Assembly (NCBI RefSeq): GCF_017643905.1
Contig: NZ_JAEPMO010000025.1
Span: 1 to 36,039, forward strand
Length of the DNA stretch: 36,039 nt
DNA from: Marivita sp.
GTDB lineage: Bacteria; Pseudomonadota; Alphaproteobacteria; Rhodobacterales; Rhodobacteraceae
Direction of reading: 5' to 3'
Made by a program: the position numbers and the translations under genes. Within the stretch, counting starts at the first letter, position 1, and every line of letters starts with the position of its first letter. Positions 25,905 to 33,769 of the stretch are shown here, one piece after another. Below the pieces are notes generated by a model that did no database searches, was not told the DNA's origin, and worked only from the letters and a program-made list of their open reading frames with translations.

Positions 25905-26635
25905 TCGCCAGCCTGCCAATGTACTGGCGGGCGGAAAACGCGGGCCTCTGGCGCGACTTCTGGTCCGTTGTGCAGTCCTGCGCGCGCGGAGAGGGCGTGT
26001 CCCTTCCCGATCTCACCCCACCCGAAGACCTGCCAGCCGACCTGTATTCCCATTGGCGGTCTCCGGACCTTGCCCTGTCGATGACCTGCGGCCTGCCCTT
26101 TCGCAGCAAACTGCGGAACGAGGTCCAATATATCGGCACGCTGGATTTCGGACTTGGCGGTCCGGAAGGACATTACCATTCCCAGATCATCACCCGAAGG
26201 GATCTCGCCGGTCTGCCTCGAACGCTGGCCTACAACAGCGCCGACAGCCAGTCCGGATGGGCAGCGGCGCAAGAGATGCCAGATCGCGGATCAATCACCA
26301 CATTCCTCGAAACCGGTGCACATGCCCAGTCGCTTGCTGCCGTGGCCAAGGGCCGTGCCGACATCGCCTGCCTTGACGCGGTGACCTGGCGCATCCTGCA
26401 AGCGGTCGATTCCAACGCCGCTGAGGTCACGCCCACCGGCACCACCCGACCGACACCGGGCTTGCCCCTGATCGCTGCGCAGGGCATCGATCCTGAACCC
26501 CTACGCCGCGCCCTCGCGGCTGCGACCCGCGCGTTCGACCCTGGAACCCCTGACCTGATGGGCGGTCCCATGACCTTCTGCGTTCTCGATGTGCACAGCT
26601 ATCTTGCCGAGCCCATTCCCGCGCCACCCAACTGA
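25901..26635 (+). CDS. PhnD-like phosphate/phosphonate-type binding protein without signal peptide
   Basis: A 244-residue protein resembling the PhnD/SsuA-type periplasmic binding fold (PF12974-like): an N-terminal ASLPMYWRAENAGLWRDFW, DLALSMTCGLPFRSKL, LAYNSADSQSGWAA, then TTFLETGAHAQSLAAVAKGRADIACLDAVTWRIL, which is the typical second-domain block. It begins directly at the fold with no signal peptide or lipobox and no transporter genes beside it. It starts inside the TerB-like stop codon (ATGA). It may act as a cytosolic ligand sensor or enzyme-like relative; the ligand is unknown. Confidence 0.75.
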   Translation: MIASLPMYWRAENAGLWRDFWSVVQSCARGEGVSLPDLTPPEDLPADLYSHWRSPDLALSMTCGLPFRSKLRNEVQYIGTLDFGLGGPEGHYHSQIITRRDLAGLPRTLAYNSADSQSGWAAAQEMPDRGSITTFLETGAHAQSLAAVAKGRADIACLDAVTWRILQAVDSNAAEVTPTGTTRPTPGLPLIAAQGIDPEPLRRALAAATRAFDPGTPDLMGGPMTFCVLDVHSYLAEPIPAPPN

Positions 26636-26751
26636 CTGACGCGGGGTCACACGGCCGGTTGCCTCGGAATACGTCGATTTCGACATTGCATCGCCCCGTA
26701 TTTTCGCGTCATCCTGCGTCGCATCCTTGACCCAACCCGTCAGAGCATCTT

Positions 26752-27525
26752 GTGACAGAAACCCCCGTTCTGGAAATTCGCAATCTGCACAAACAGTATG
26801 GCAGCCTTGAAGTCATCAAGGGCGTCGACATCACGGCACATCGCGGTGACGTGGTATCGCTGATCGGATCATCGGGATCGGGCAAGTCCACCATCCTGCG
26901 CTGCGCCAACCTGCTCGAGGACAGCCAGCAGGGGGATATCCTGTTCAAGGGCGAAGCGGTGCATTGGAAAGGCACCGGTCTGGGACGGCATCCCGCCGAC
27001 CCGAAACAGGTGCTGCGCATCCGCACGAACCTGTCGATGGTGTTCCAGCAGTTCAACCTCTGGGCTCACATGACAATCCTGCAGAACGTGATGGAAGCGC
27101 CTGTGACCGTGCTGGGCCGCGACCGCGCCGAGGTCGAACAGGCCGCGCGTGGCTATCTCGACAAGGTGGGCATCGGCGACAAATGCGACGCCTATCCGGC
27201 GATGCTGTCGGGCGGCCAGCAGCAGCGGGCGGCGATTGCCCGTGCGCTGTGCATGGAGCCGGAAGCGTTATTGTTCGATGAACCCACCTCGGCGCTGGAT
27301 CCCGAGCTGGAACAGGAAGTCGTCAAAGTTATCAAGGATCTCGCCTCCGAAGGCCGAACCATGCTGATTGTCACTCACGACATGAAAATGGCACGCGACG
27401 TGAGCAACCACGTCGTGTTCCTGCATCAGGGCCTGATCGAGGAAGAAGGCGCACCGGACAGCCTGTTCGGCGCACCAAAATCAGAACGGCTGCGGGGGTT
27501 TCTGTCCTCCACAATGGCCGACTAA
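26752..27525 (+). CDS. ABC transporter ATP-binding protein, polar amino acid type
   Basis: A 257-residue ATPase of the HisP/GlnQ class. Walker A is GSSGSGKST, the Q-loop is FQQFNLW, the signature is LSGGQQQR, and Walker B is ALLFDEPTSALDPE, with H-loop THD. The insertion with WKGTGLGRHPADPKQVLRIRTNLSM is typical of HisP-type proteins. It energises uptake by the binding protein and two permeases downstream. The start is GTG 26752 without a strong ribosome site. It is first in the cluster. Confidence 0.92.
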   Translation: MTETPVLEIRNLHKQYGSLEVIKGVDITAHRGDVVSLIGSSGSGKSTILRCANLLEDSQQGDILFKGEAVHWKGTGLGRHPADPKQVLRIRTNLSMVFQQFNLWAHMTILQNVMEAPVTVLGRDRAEVEQAARGYLDKVGIGDKCDAYPAMLSGGQQQRAAIARALCMEPEALLFDEPTSALDPELEQEVVKVIKDLASEGRTMLIVTHDMKMARDVSNHVVFLHQGLIEEEGAPDSLFGAPKSERLRGFLSSTMAD

Positions 27526-27551
27526 CCACCAAGAAACCGGGAGAACCCACA

Positions 27552-28277
27552 ATGAAATCCATCCTTCTCGGCACAGCTGCACTGGCCATCACGGCCTCTG
27601 TCGCGTTCGCCGGCAGCCACTCCGTTGTTCGTATGGGCACCGAAGGCGCTTACCCTCCGTACAACTTCATCAACGATTCCGGTGAAGTCGACGGGTTCGA
27701 GCGTGAACTGGGCGATGAGCTCTGTGCGCGCGCCGAACTGACCTGTGAATGGGTCACAAACGAGTGGGACAGCATCATTCCAAACCTCGTGTCGGGCAAC
27801 TACGACGTCATCATCGCGGGCATGTCGATCACCGCCGAACGCGACGAGGTCATCGACTTCACTCAGAACTACACCCAGCCGGACCCGTCCTCCTACCTCG
27901 CCCTTGAAGGTGCTGATGTGGACTTTGAAGGCGGCGTAATCGCAGCACAGGCCAACACCATCGAGGCGGCGTTCATCGCCTCCAGCGGTGCGACCCTCGT
28001 TGAATTCGCCACTCCGGATGAAACCGTTGCTGCGGTGCGCAATGGCGAAGCCGACGCTGTTCTGGCCGATGACGCCTATCTGCGCCCCATCGCTGACGAA
28101 AACGCCGATCTCGTCCTGCTTGACCGGCAGGAGCTGATCGGCGGCGGCGTCGGCATGGGCCTGCGCGAATCCGACACAGAGCTGAAGGACAAGTTCAACG
28201 CAGCGATCCAGTCCATGAAGGACGATGGCTCGCTGAACGCGTTGCTTGCAAAGTGGGAAATCGGACCGGGCTTCTGA
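27552..28277 (+). CDS. Polar-amino-acid-type periplasmic substrate-binding protein
   Basis: A 241-residue SBP of Pfam family SBP_bac_3. The signal peptide is MKSILLGTAALAITASVAFA. The mature part starts with MGTEGAYPPYNFINDSGEVDGFERELGDELC, the usual ligand-loop block, and includes DVIIAGMSITAERDEVIDFTQNY. The binding pocket carries several acidic residues, consistent with a cationic ligand such as arginine, ornithine, a polyamine or an amino-acid derivative, but this is inference. GGGAG precedes the ATG. It lies 26 bases after the ATPase gene. Confidence 0.92.
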   Translation: MKSILLGTAALAITASVAFAGSHSVVRMGTEGAYPPYNFINDSGEVDGFERELGDELCARAELTCEWVTNEWDSIIPNLVSGNYDVIIAGMSITAERDEVIDFTQNYTQPDPSSYLALEGADVDFEGGVIAAQANTIEAAFIASSGATLVEFATPDETVAAVRNGEADAVLADDAYLRPIADENADLVLLDRQELIGGGVGMGLRESDTELKDKFNAAIQSMKDDGSLNALLAKWEIGPGF

Positions 28278-28298
28278 GCCGTCTGAGTCCAAAGCACC

Positions 28299-28324
28299 GA
28301 AGGGGTCGCCACTGCGGCCCCTTC
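28299..28324 (+). terminator. Hairpin after the binding-protein gene (attenuator or mRNA stabiliser)
   Basis: An 11-bp stem (28299-28309 with 28314-28324, including one G-U pair) and a CACT loop. The following TCGTTTGT is only weakly T-rich, so it may be a leaky terminator or a 3'-end protector that raises binding-protein mRNA relative to the permeases. Confidence 0.6.
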
Positions 28325-28456
28325 TCGTTTGTGTGCATGCTGTACGCAAGACAGCGCGTTTCTCGAAACCACTCAAGGCGTTAAGCCACACGGGAATTGT
28401 CAAGCGCCGCAGGGACGTGCAAGACTTGCCAAACCCAAAGCCGCTTAGGGGACCAG

Positions 28457-29338
28457 ATGTTCAGTTTTTGTGCCGATCCCGCATCGCTTGGCGACCTCGC
28501 ATGGATGGCCTGCTACCTGACCACCGGAAAACACATGGCGATCTACACGTCTGTGTTCACCGTTTTGCTGCTTCTGGCGATCACCGCGCCCACGGCCTTG
28601 GCGTTCGGTTTTATAGGCGCCTCCAGTGCACGATCGCACTTCCCACCTCTCAGCTGGATCGGCAAAGCCTACATCGCCGTTGTGCGTGGCGTACCGGACA
28701 TTGCGTTCTTCCTGTTCTTCGTGATTGCGCTGGACCAGCTGTTTGAATGGATACGCCACGAAATCAAATGTCCCGACTGGACGGACAGCATCTGGCAGGG
28801 CAACGATTTTGTCGTCTGCGACATCGCCAAGCTGCCTTTGGGCAACGCGCCGCAATGGGTGCATGAAACCTATGGCTTCATGCTTGCCGTCCTGACCTTT
28901 GCCATCGTCTTTGGCGCGTTTGCGGCCAACGTGCTTTACGGCGCGATGCGGGCTGTCCCGCACAACCAGCTTGAAACCGCCGAGGCCTATGGCATGTCCC
29001 GCAGGCAGGTTTACTGGCGCATTCTCGTTCCGCAGATGTGGGTCTTTGCCCTGCCCGGTCTGTCGAATCTCTGGATGGTGCTGATCAAGGCGACGCCGTT
29101 GTTGTTCCTCTTGGGCGTCGAAGACATCGTCTACTGGGCGCGCGAGTTGGGTGGGGCCAAGACCGCCCGGTTCACCGATTACCCGCATGGCGACTGGCGC
29201 ATGTGGTACTTTCTTGCACTGCTGGTGTTTTACCTGCTTTTCACCCGTGTCTCGGAAATCGTGCTCGACAAGGTGATGCGCAAATTGACCCACGGACAGG
29301 CCACCTTGGCCGGCGAAGCGCAGAGGAAAGCGGCATGA
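28457..29338 (+). CDS. ABC transporter permease, His/Glu/Gln/Arg/opine type
   Basis: A 293-residue permease with N-terminal helix (MAIYTSVFTVLLLLAITAPTALAF), IGKAYIAVVRGVPDIAFFLFF, and the EAA loop AVPHNQLETAEAYGMSRRQVYW that contacts the ATPase. It differs from the average HisM/HisQ protein by a polar insert of about 45 residues between helices 2 and 3 with two cysteines (C105, C121) in a predicted periplasmic loop. The start is ATG 28457 with TAGGGGACC upstream; the frame is open 20 codons further. Its stop overlaps the next permease start (ATGA). Confidence 0.88.
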   Translation: MFSFCADPASLGDLAWMACYLTTGKHMAIYTSVFTVLLLLAITAPTALAFGFIGASSARSHFPPLSWIGKAYIAVVRGVPDIAFFLFFVIALDQLFEWIRHEIKCPDWTDSIWQGNDFVVCDIAKLPLGNAPQWVHETYGFMLAVLTFAIVFGAFAANVLYGAMRAVPHNQLETAEAYGMSRRQVYWRILVPQMWVFALPGLSNLWMVLIKATPLLFLLGVEDIVYWARELGGAKTARFTDYPHGDWRMWYFLALLVFYLLFTRVSEIVLDKVMRKLTHGQATLAGEAQRKAA

Positions 29339-30141
29339 GTTGTTGGGACACTATCGCCGACTACGGCCTGCGCTCCATCGGGATCGGCGAACGCCTGCTG
29401 CCGCGCGAAGGCTATACATTGTGCCAGCAGTTCACCCTGATCGGCTCCGGCATGATCTGGAACATCTATTTCGGCGTGCTGGCACTGTGTTCGGGGTTCT
29501 TCCTGGCGACCGCTGTCGCTTTGGGGAAGGCATCGAAGAAGCCGGTGCTGCAAAAGGCCAGCGCGTGGTTCATCTTCCTTTTCCGGGGATCACCGCTCTT
29601 TATTCAGTTCTTCTTTGCCTATTTCCTGTTCCTTTCGCTCAAACCGATCTCGCCGATTTTCGATCCGTTCACATCGGCGTGGCTCGGCGCGCTGATCGTG
29701 CTCTTCCTCAACACCGCCGCCTATTCCGGAGAGATCTTCTACGGCGCGCTGCAATCGGTCCCGCGCGGCGACATAGAGGCGGCAGACGCCTATGGCATGT
29801 CCGGCTGGTCGCGGTTCAAACGGGTGACATGGCCCACGATGCTGCGCCTTGCATGGCCCGCCTACACGAACGAGGCGATCTTTCTTTTCCACGCCACAAC
29901 TCTAGTCTATTTCTCGGGCTTCCCGGCGTGGCAGCAACGCGGCGACGCGCTTTACTATGCGAGCTTCTTTGCCGACAAGACGTTCAACCCGTTCATCCCC
30001 TACCCGATCCTTGCCTTCTACTTCATCCTGCTCACGCTGTGCATCATCAGTCTGTTTGGTTTGATCAATCGCCGCCTCAACCGGCACCTGCCCCAGGATG
30101 CCCGCGCCAAGATGAAGCTGAAACTCAACGTCATTCGCTGA
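29335..30141 (+). CDS. ABC transporter permease, His/Glu/Gln/Arg/opine type
   Basis: A 268-residue permease. N-terminal soluble stretch (MSCWDTIADYGLRSIG), then helices (MIWNIYFGVLALCSGFFLATAVAL), FLFRGSPLFIQFFFAYFLF, and EAA loop QSVPRGDIEAADAYGMSGW. It pairs with the preceding permease as a heterodimer, as in the HisQM/OccQM systems. ATG 29335 overlaps the preceding TGA. The ligase cluster starts 71 bp after its stop. Confidence 0.9.
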   Translation: MSCWDTIADYGLRSIGIGERLLPREGYTLCQQFTLIGSGMIWNIYFGVLALCSGFFLATAVALGKASKKPVLQKASAWFIFLFRGSPLFIQFFFAYFLFLSLKPISPIFDPFTSAWLGALIVLFLNTAAYSGEIFYGALQSVPRGDIEAADAYGMSGWSRFKRVTWPTMLRLAWPAYTNEAIFLFHATTLVYFSGFPAWQQRGDALYYASFFADKTFNPFIPYPILAFYFILLTLCIISLFGLINRRLNRHLPQDARAKMKLKLNVIR

Positions 30142-30176
30142 ATTTTGCTTGCTAAGAGCAGGGTACACCGCCTATC

Positions 30177-30193
30177 TATAATTTGATCAAATT
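30177..30193 (+). promoter_or_regulatory. TATAAT hexamer overlapped by a 14-bp palindrome
   Basis: A perfect TATAAT at 30177-30182 overlaps the perfect palindrome AATTTGATCAAATT at 30180-30193. The gene starts at 30212, so transcription would begin within or just after the palindrome, giving a 5' leader of about 20 bases. A convincing -35 box is not visible, which suggests an activator or an atypical promoter. A repressor bound here would block the promoter. Confidence 0.55.
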
Positions 30194-30211
30194 ATTGAAA
30201 ACGGCACTTCA

Positions 30212-31558
30212 ATGGACCCCCATATTCGCCACTGGCTCCGCAAGAACCCGCAGGTCCGCACGATCCGTGTGGCCGCTTCGGACCTCAATGGTCAGGCGCG
30301 CGGAAAACGTGTACCGGCCCGCTTTGCCGACAAGGTGCTGGACGGCGGCACCCGCTTTCCGCTCTCGGTTCTGAACCTCGACATCTGGGGCGAAGACATC
30401 GACGACAGCCCGCTGGTGTTCGAAGCCGGTGATGCCGATGGCGTGCTCTGGCCTACGGGGCGCGGTTTTGTCCCGATGCCATGGCTCGAAGCGCCAAGCG
30501 CGCTTTTGCCGCTCTGGATGTTCCGCGAAACGGGAGAGCCCTATGAAGGCGATCCGCGCCATGCGCTCAACACTGTGGTTCAGCGTTATAAGGCGCGCGG
30601 TCTGACGCCCGTGGTCGCGATGGAGCTTGAGTTCTTCCTGATCGACGACAGCACCCGCAATCTGCAGGTTCCCGCCTCCCCCCGCTCCGGCAAACGCCGC
30701 AAGGCGGGCGAGATCCTGTCGATCCGCCTCATCGACCAGTTCGACCGCTTCTTCACCGATCTCTACGATGCCTGCGAGGCAATGGATATTCCCGCAGACA
30801 CGGTGATTTCCGAAGCAGGCCTCGGCCAGTTCGAAATGAACCTGATGCATTGCGACGACGCCCTGCGCGCCGCCGACGATGCATGGCTCTTCAAGATGCT
30901 GGTCAAAGGGCTGGCCCGCCGCCACGGCTTTGCCGCCTCCTTCATGGCGAAACCCTACCCCGACTATGCCGGGTCCGGCATGCACACACATTTCTCGCTG
31001 CTCGACGAGGCTGGCAAAAACGTCTTTGACGATGGTGGTCCCAAGGGCACGGACCTGCTGCGCCACGCTATCGCAGGGTGCCTCAATGCGCTGCATGACA
31101 GCGCGCTGATCTATGCGCCGCACCTGAACAGCTTTGATCGGTTGGTGCCCGAGTCCCACGCGCCGACCGGCATCGCATGGGCTTACGAGAACCGCACAAC
31201 CGCGATCCGCGTGCCCTCGGGCAGCCCATCTGCACGCCGTGTCGAACACCGCGTGGCCGGTGGCGATGTGAACCCGTATCTGACACTTGCCGCAATCCTT
31301 GGCGCGGCACTTGTCGGGATCGAGGACAAGGCGCTGCCGCCAGAACCGGTGACCGGCAACGCCTACGCGCTTGACCTGCCGCAGATCCCCGCCGATTGGC
31401 CCAGCGCCGTCACGGCCTTCGAGAAAAGTACGGTGATGCCGCGCATCTTCCATGATGAGCTGATCCGCAACCTCGTGCAGACCAAGAGGCAGGAAATCCA
31501 CTACATGGACGAACTGACGCCAAACGAACGCGTTGAGATATACCTCGACACGGTCTAG
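30212..31558 (+). CDS. Glutamine-synthetase-family ligase (gamma-glutamyl-amine synthetase-like) 1
   Basis: A 448-residue GS-fold ligase. Metal and substrate residues of the family are visible: Glu138/Glu140 in VVAMELEFFL, Glu201 and Glu208 in EAGLGQFEMNL, His258/His260 in GSGMHTHFSL, NRTTAIRVP with the substrate-positioning Arg, and RRVEHR with Glu345. This is the PuuA/GlnA3-like branch, whose members join glutamate to an amine or amino compound using ATP. Length is typical. It is the first gene of the ligase block and lies directly behind the palindromic promoter element. No Shine-Dalgarno site is evident. The true substrate is unknown. Confidence 0.88.
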   Translation: MDPHIRHWLRKNPQVRTIRVAASDLNGQARGKRVPARFADKVLDGGTRFPLSVLNLDIWGEDIDDSPLVFEAGDADGVLWPTGRGFVPMPWLEAPSALLPLWMFRETGEPYEGDPRHALNTVVQRYKARGLTPVVAMELEFFLIDDSTRNLQVPASPRSGKRRKAGEILSIRLIDQFDRFFTDLYDACEAMDIPADTVISEAGLGQFEMNLMHCDDALRAADDAWLFKMLVKGLARRHGFAASFMAKPYPDYAGSGMHTHFSLLDEAGKNVFDDGGPKGTDLLRHAIAGCLNALHDSALIYAPHLNSFDRLVPESHAPTGIAWAYENRTTAIRVPSGSPSARRVEHRVAGGDVNPYLTLAAILGAALVGIEDKALPPEPVTGNAYALDLPQIPADWPSAVTAFEKSTVMPRIFHDELIRNLVQTKRQEIHYMDELTPNERVEIYLDTV

Positions 31559-31573
31559 GCGCGTCCCTTGCTG

Positions 31574-31590
31574 TGCGTCTGCAGAACGCA
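31574..31590. promoter_or_regulatory. Short dyad TGCGT-N7-ACGCA in the ligase-amidotransferase gap
   Basis: TGCGT at 31574-31578 and ACGCA at 31586-31590 flank CTGCAGA in the 63-bp gap before the amidotransferase gene. It could be a weak internal control site or chance. Confidence 0.25.
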
Positions 31591-31621
31591 TAGTTTGCAC
31601 ACACAAACACCTTGGTGCTTC

Positions 31622-32305
31622 ATGAAAATCGGAATCTTGCAGACGGGACTTGCTCCGGACGAACTGAAAGGGTCGTTCGGCGAATATCCCGGTTTCTTCG
31701 AGCGGATGCTCGCAGGCAAAGGCTTTACCTTTGAAACCTGGAGCGTCGTGGAAAACGTCTTCCCCTCCGGGCCGCAGGACGCGGATGGCTGGCTCATAAC
31801 GGGCTCCAAGCACGGCGCCTACGAAGATCACCCGTGGATCCCCCCGCTGGAACAGCTCATCCGCGATATTGTCGCCGCCAACCGTCCGCTGATCGGCGTG
31901 TGTTTCGGCCATCAGATCATCGCGCAGGCGATGGGTGGCAAAGTCGAAAAGTTCAAAGGCGGCTGGGCCGTGGGACAGCAGGAATATGATTTCGGCGGCG
32001 AGACCATGACCATCAACGCATGGCATCAGGATCAGGTGGTCGAAGTGCCACAAGGCGCGCAGGTCGTGGCGTCGAATGATCATTGCGCCAACGCAGCCTT
32101 GCTTTATCCCGGCAAGGCCTTCACGGTGCAGCCGCATCCCGAATACGGCGATGACTTCATCAACGGCTTGGTCGAAACGCGCGGCAAGGGCGTTGTCCCT
32201 GACGAGCTGATGCAGGTCGCCCGCGCTCGAATGGGCAGACCGCTCGACAATGGTCGCATGGCCGACCAATTCGCAAAATTCTTCCGCGAAGGAACCCTCG
32301 CATGA
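31622..32305 (+). CDS. Class I glutamine amidotransferase-like protein
   Basis: A 227-residue GATase class I domain protein. The catalytic triad is complete: Cys94 in GVCFGHQ, His172 and Glu174 in QPHPEYGDD. The WLITGSKHGAYEDHPWI block is typical of free-standing GMP-synthase-like amidotransferases. In this context it probably hydrolyses a gamma-glutamyl product or supplies ammonia to a ligase; PuuD, a gamma-glutamyl-GABA hydrolase of a related fold, is the functional analogy, not a proven orthologue. The start is ATG 31622. The stop overlaps the next ligase start (ATGA). Confidence 0.85.
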   Translation: MKIGILQTGLAPDELKGSFGEYPGFFERMLAGKGFTFETWSVVENVFPSGPQDADGWLITGSKHGAYEDHPWIPPLEQLIRDIVAANRPLIGVCFGHQIIAQAMGGKVEKFKGGWAVGQQEYDFGGETMTINAWHQDQVVEVPQGAQVVASNDHCANAALLYPGKAFTVQPHPEYGDDFINGLVETRGKGVVPDELMQVARARMGRPLDNGRMADQFAKFFREGTLA

Positions 32306-33666
32306 CCGACTGGACAGACAGTCTTCCCGCCTCCGCCCGCGCATTTCTGGAAAACCGCAGGCTGGACGAGGTCGAATGCATCATCGCCGACCTGCCCGGC
32401 ATCGCCCGCGGCAAAGCCGTGCCCGCCTCGAAATTTGCCCGTCAGGAATATTTCCACCTGCCGGACTCGATCTTCTTTCAGACCATCACCGGGGATTGGG
32501 GCGAGGCGGCAGACGAAGACGATGGCGGCTTCATCGAACGCGACATGATCCTGCGGCCCGACATGAGCACCGCCACCGCAGCTCCCTGGACCGGCGACTG
32601 GACGCTGCAGGTCATCCACGACGCCTATGACCGCAAAGGCAAGCCAGTGCCTTATGCGCCGCGCAACGTGCTCAAGCGCGTGGTGCAGCTTTATCGTGAC
32701 AAAGGTTGGGAGCCGGTCGTGGCACCCGAGATGGAGTTTTTCCTGACGGCGCGCAACCTTGATCCCGCCAAACCCATCGAGCCGATGATCGGCCGCTCCG
32801 GCCGTCCCGCTGCCGCGCGTCAGGCCTACAGCATGACCGCCGTCGATGAATTCGGCCCGGTGATCGACGATATCTACGACTTCGCCGAAGCGCAGGGGTT
32901 CGAGATCGACGGCATCACGCAGGAAGGCGGCGCAGGCCAGCTTGAAATCAACCTGCGCCACGGCAATCCGGTGAAGCTCGCCGACGAGGTGTTCTATTTC
33001 AAACGCCTGATCCGCGAAGCCGCATTGCGCCACGATTGTTTCGCCACTTTCATGGCCAAGCCGATCGCCAATGAGCCCGGCAGCGCCATGCATATCCACC
33101 ATTCGATCATCGACATCGAAACCGGGCGCAACCTGTTCAGCGGCCCCCAGGGCGGCGAAACCGATGCGTTCTTTCACTTCATCGGTGGATTGCAGACCTA
33201 TTTGCCTGCGGCCATCGCCGTGCTGGCCCCGTATGTGAACAGCTACCGCCGTTATGTGAAAGAGCACGCAGCCCCCATCAACCTCGCCTGGGGCCGCGAC
33301 AACCGTACAACGGGCATTCGCATCCCGCTCTCCGGCCCCGCCAGCCGCCGGGTCGAGAACCGGCTCGCCGGGATGGATTGCAACCCCTATCTGGGGATCG
33401 CGGCATCCCTTGCTTGCGGTTATCTGGGTCTGGTCAACGAGAAATGGCCCTCAAAGCCGCTCAAGAAGGACGCCTACGAGGGTGAGGCCGACATCCCGCA
33501 GGTTCTGGGACAGGCGTTGCAGCTGTTCGAAGAGTCGACCGAGTTGCACGACATCCTTGGTGAGGAATTCTGCCGCGTCTATTCGATTGTAAAACGCACG
33601 GAATACGAAGAATTTCTGCAGGTGATCAGCCCGTGGGAGCGCGAGCACCTGCTGCTCAACGTATGA
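32302..33666 (+). CDS. Glutamine-synthetase-family ligase (gamma-glutamyl-amine synthetase-like) 2
   Basis: A 454-residue GS-fold ligase, clearly diverged from the first copy. Key residues are retained: Glu143/Glu145 in VVAPEMEFFL, Glu208 and Glu215 in QEGGAGQLEINL, GSAMHIHHS (His in place), WGRDNRTTGIRIP and RRVENR. The N-terminus has its own acidic insertion (DWGEAADEDDGGF). It starts inside the amidotransferase stop codon, so the pair is probably made in fixed ratio. Likely role: gamma-glutamylation of the imported compound or of an intermediate. Substrate unknown. Confidence 0.88.
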   Translation: MTDWTDSLPASARAFLENRRLDEVECIIADLPGIARGKAVPASKFARQEYFHLPDSIFFQTITGDWGEAADEDDGGFIERDMILRPDMSTATAAPWTGDWTLQVIHDAYDRKGKPVPYAPRNVLKRVVQLYRDKGWEPVVAPEMEFFLTARNLDPAKPIEPMIGRSGRPAAARQAYSMTAVDEFGPVIDDIYDFAEAQGFEIDGITQEGGAGQLEINLRHGNPVKLADEVFYFKRLIREAALRHDCFATFMAKPIANEPGSAMHIHHSIIDIETGRNLFSGPQGGETDAFFHFIGGLQTYLPAAIAVLAPYVNSYRRYVKEHAAPINLAWGRDNRTTGIRIPLSGPASRRVENRLAGMDCNPYLGIAASLACGYLGLVNEKWPSKPLKKDAYEGEADIPQVLGQALQLFEESTELHDILGEEFCRVYSIVKRTEYEEFLQVISPWEREHLLLNV

Positions 33667-33676
33667 CCCTTGGGGT

Positions 33677-33750
33677 TCGGACCGGCTGCGCCGGTCCGAC
33701 CGATGCGAGGGGCTCTGCCCCTCGCGCTCCCCGGCATATTTGGAAAAAGA
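33677..33750. repeat. Tandem perfect hairpins plus A-rich tail (intergenic repeat-like)
   Basis: TCGGACCGGC (33677-33686), loop TGC, GCCGGTCCGA (33690-33699); then GCGAGGGGC (33705-33713), loop TCT, GCCCCTCGC (33717-33725); then CCCCGGCATATTTGGAAAAAG. This arrangement resembles intergenic repeats I recall from many Rhodobacteraceae genomes; that is memory, not a search. It separates ligase 2 from the oxidase gene. Confidence 0.7.
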
Positions 33751-33769
33751 AGAAGATCAGGACCGCGTT

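Noticed and set aside
30209-32344. 711-residue minus-strand frame across ligase 1 and the amidotransferase
   Set aside because: Antisense to two genes with full catalytic motifs; high-GC third positions on the sense strand keep it open. Its composition is rich in Arg, His and Gly without domains.
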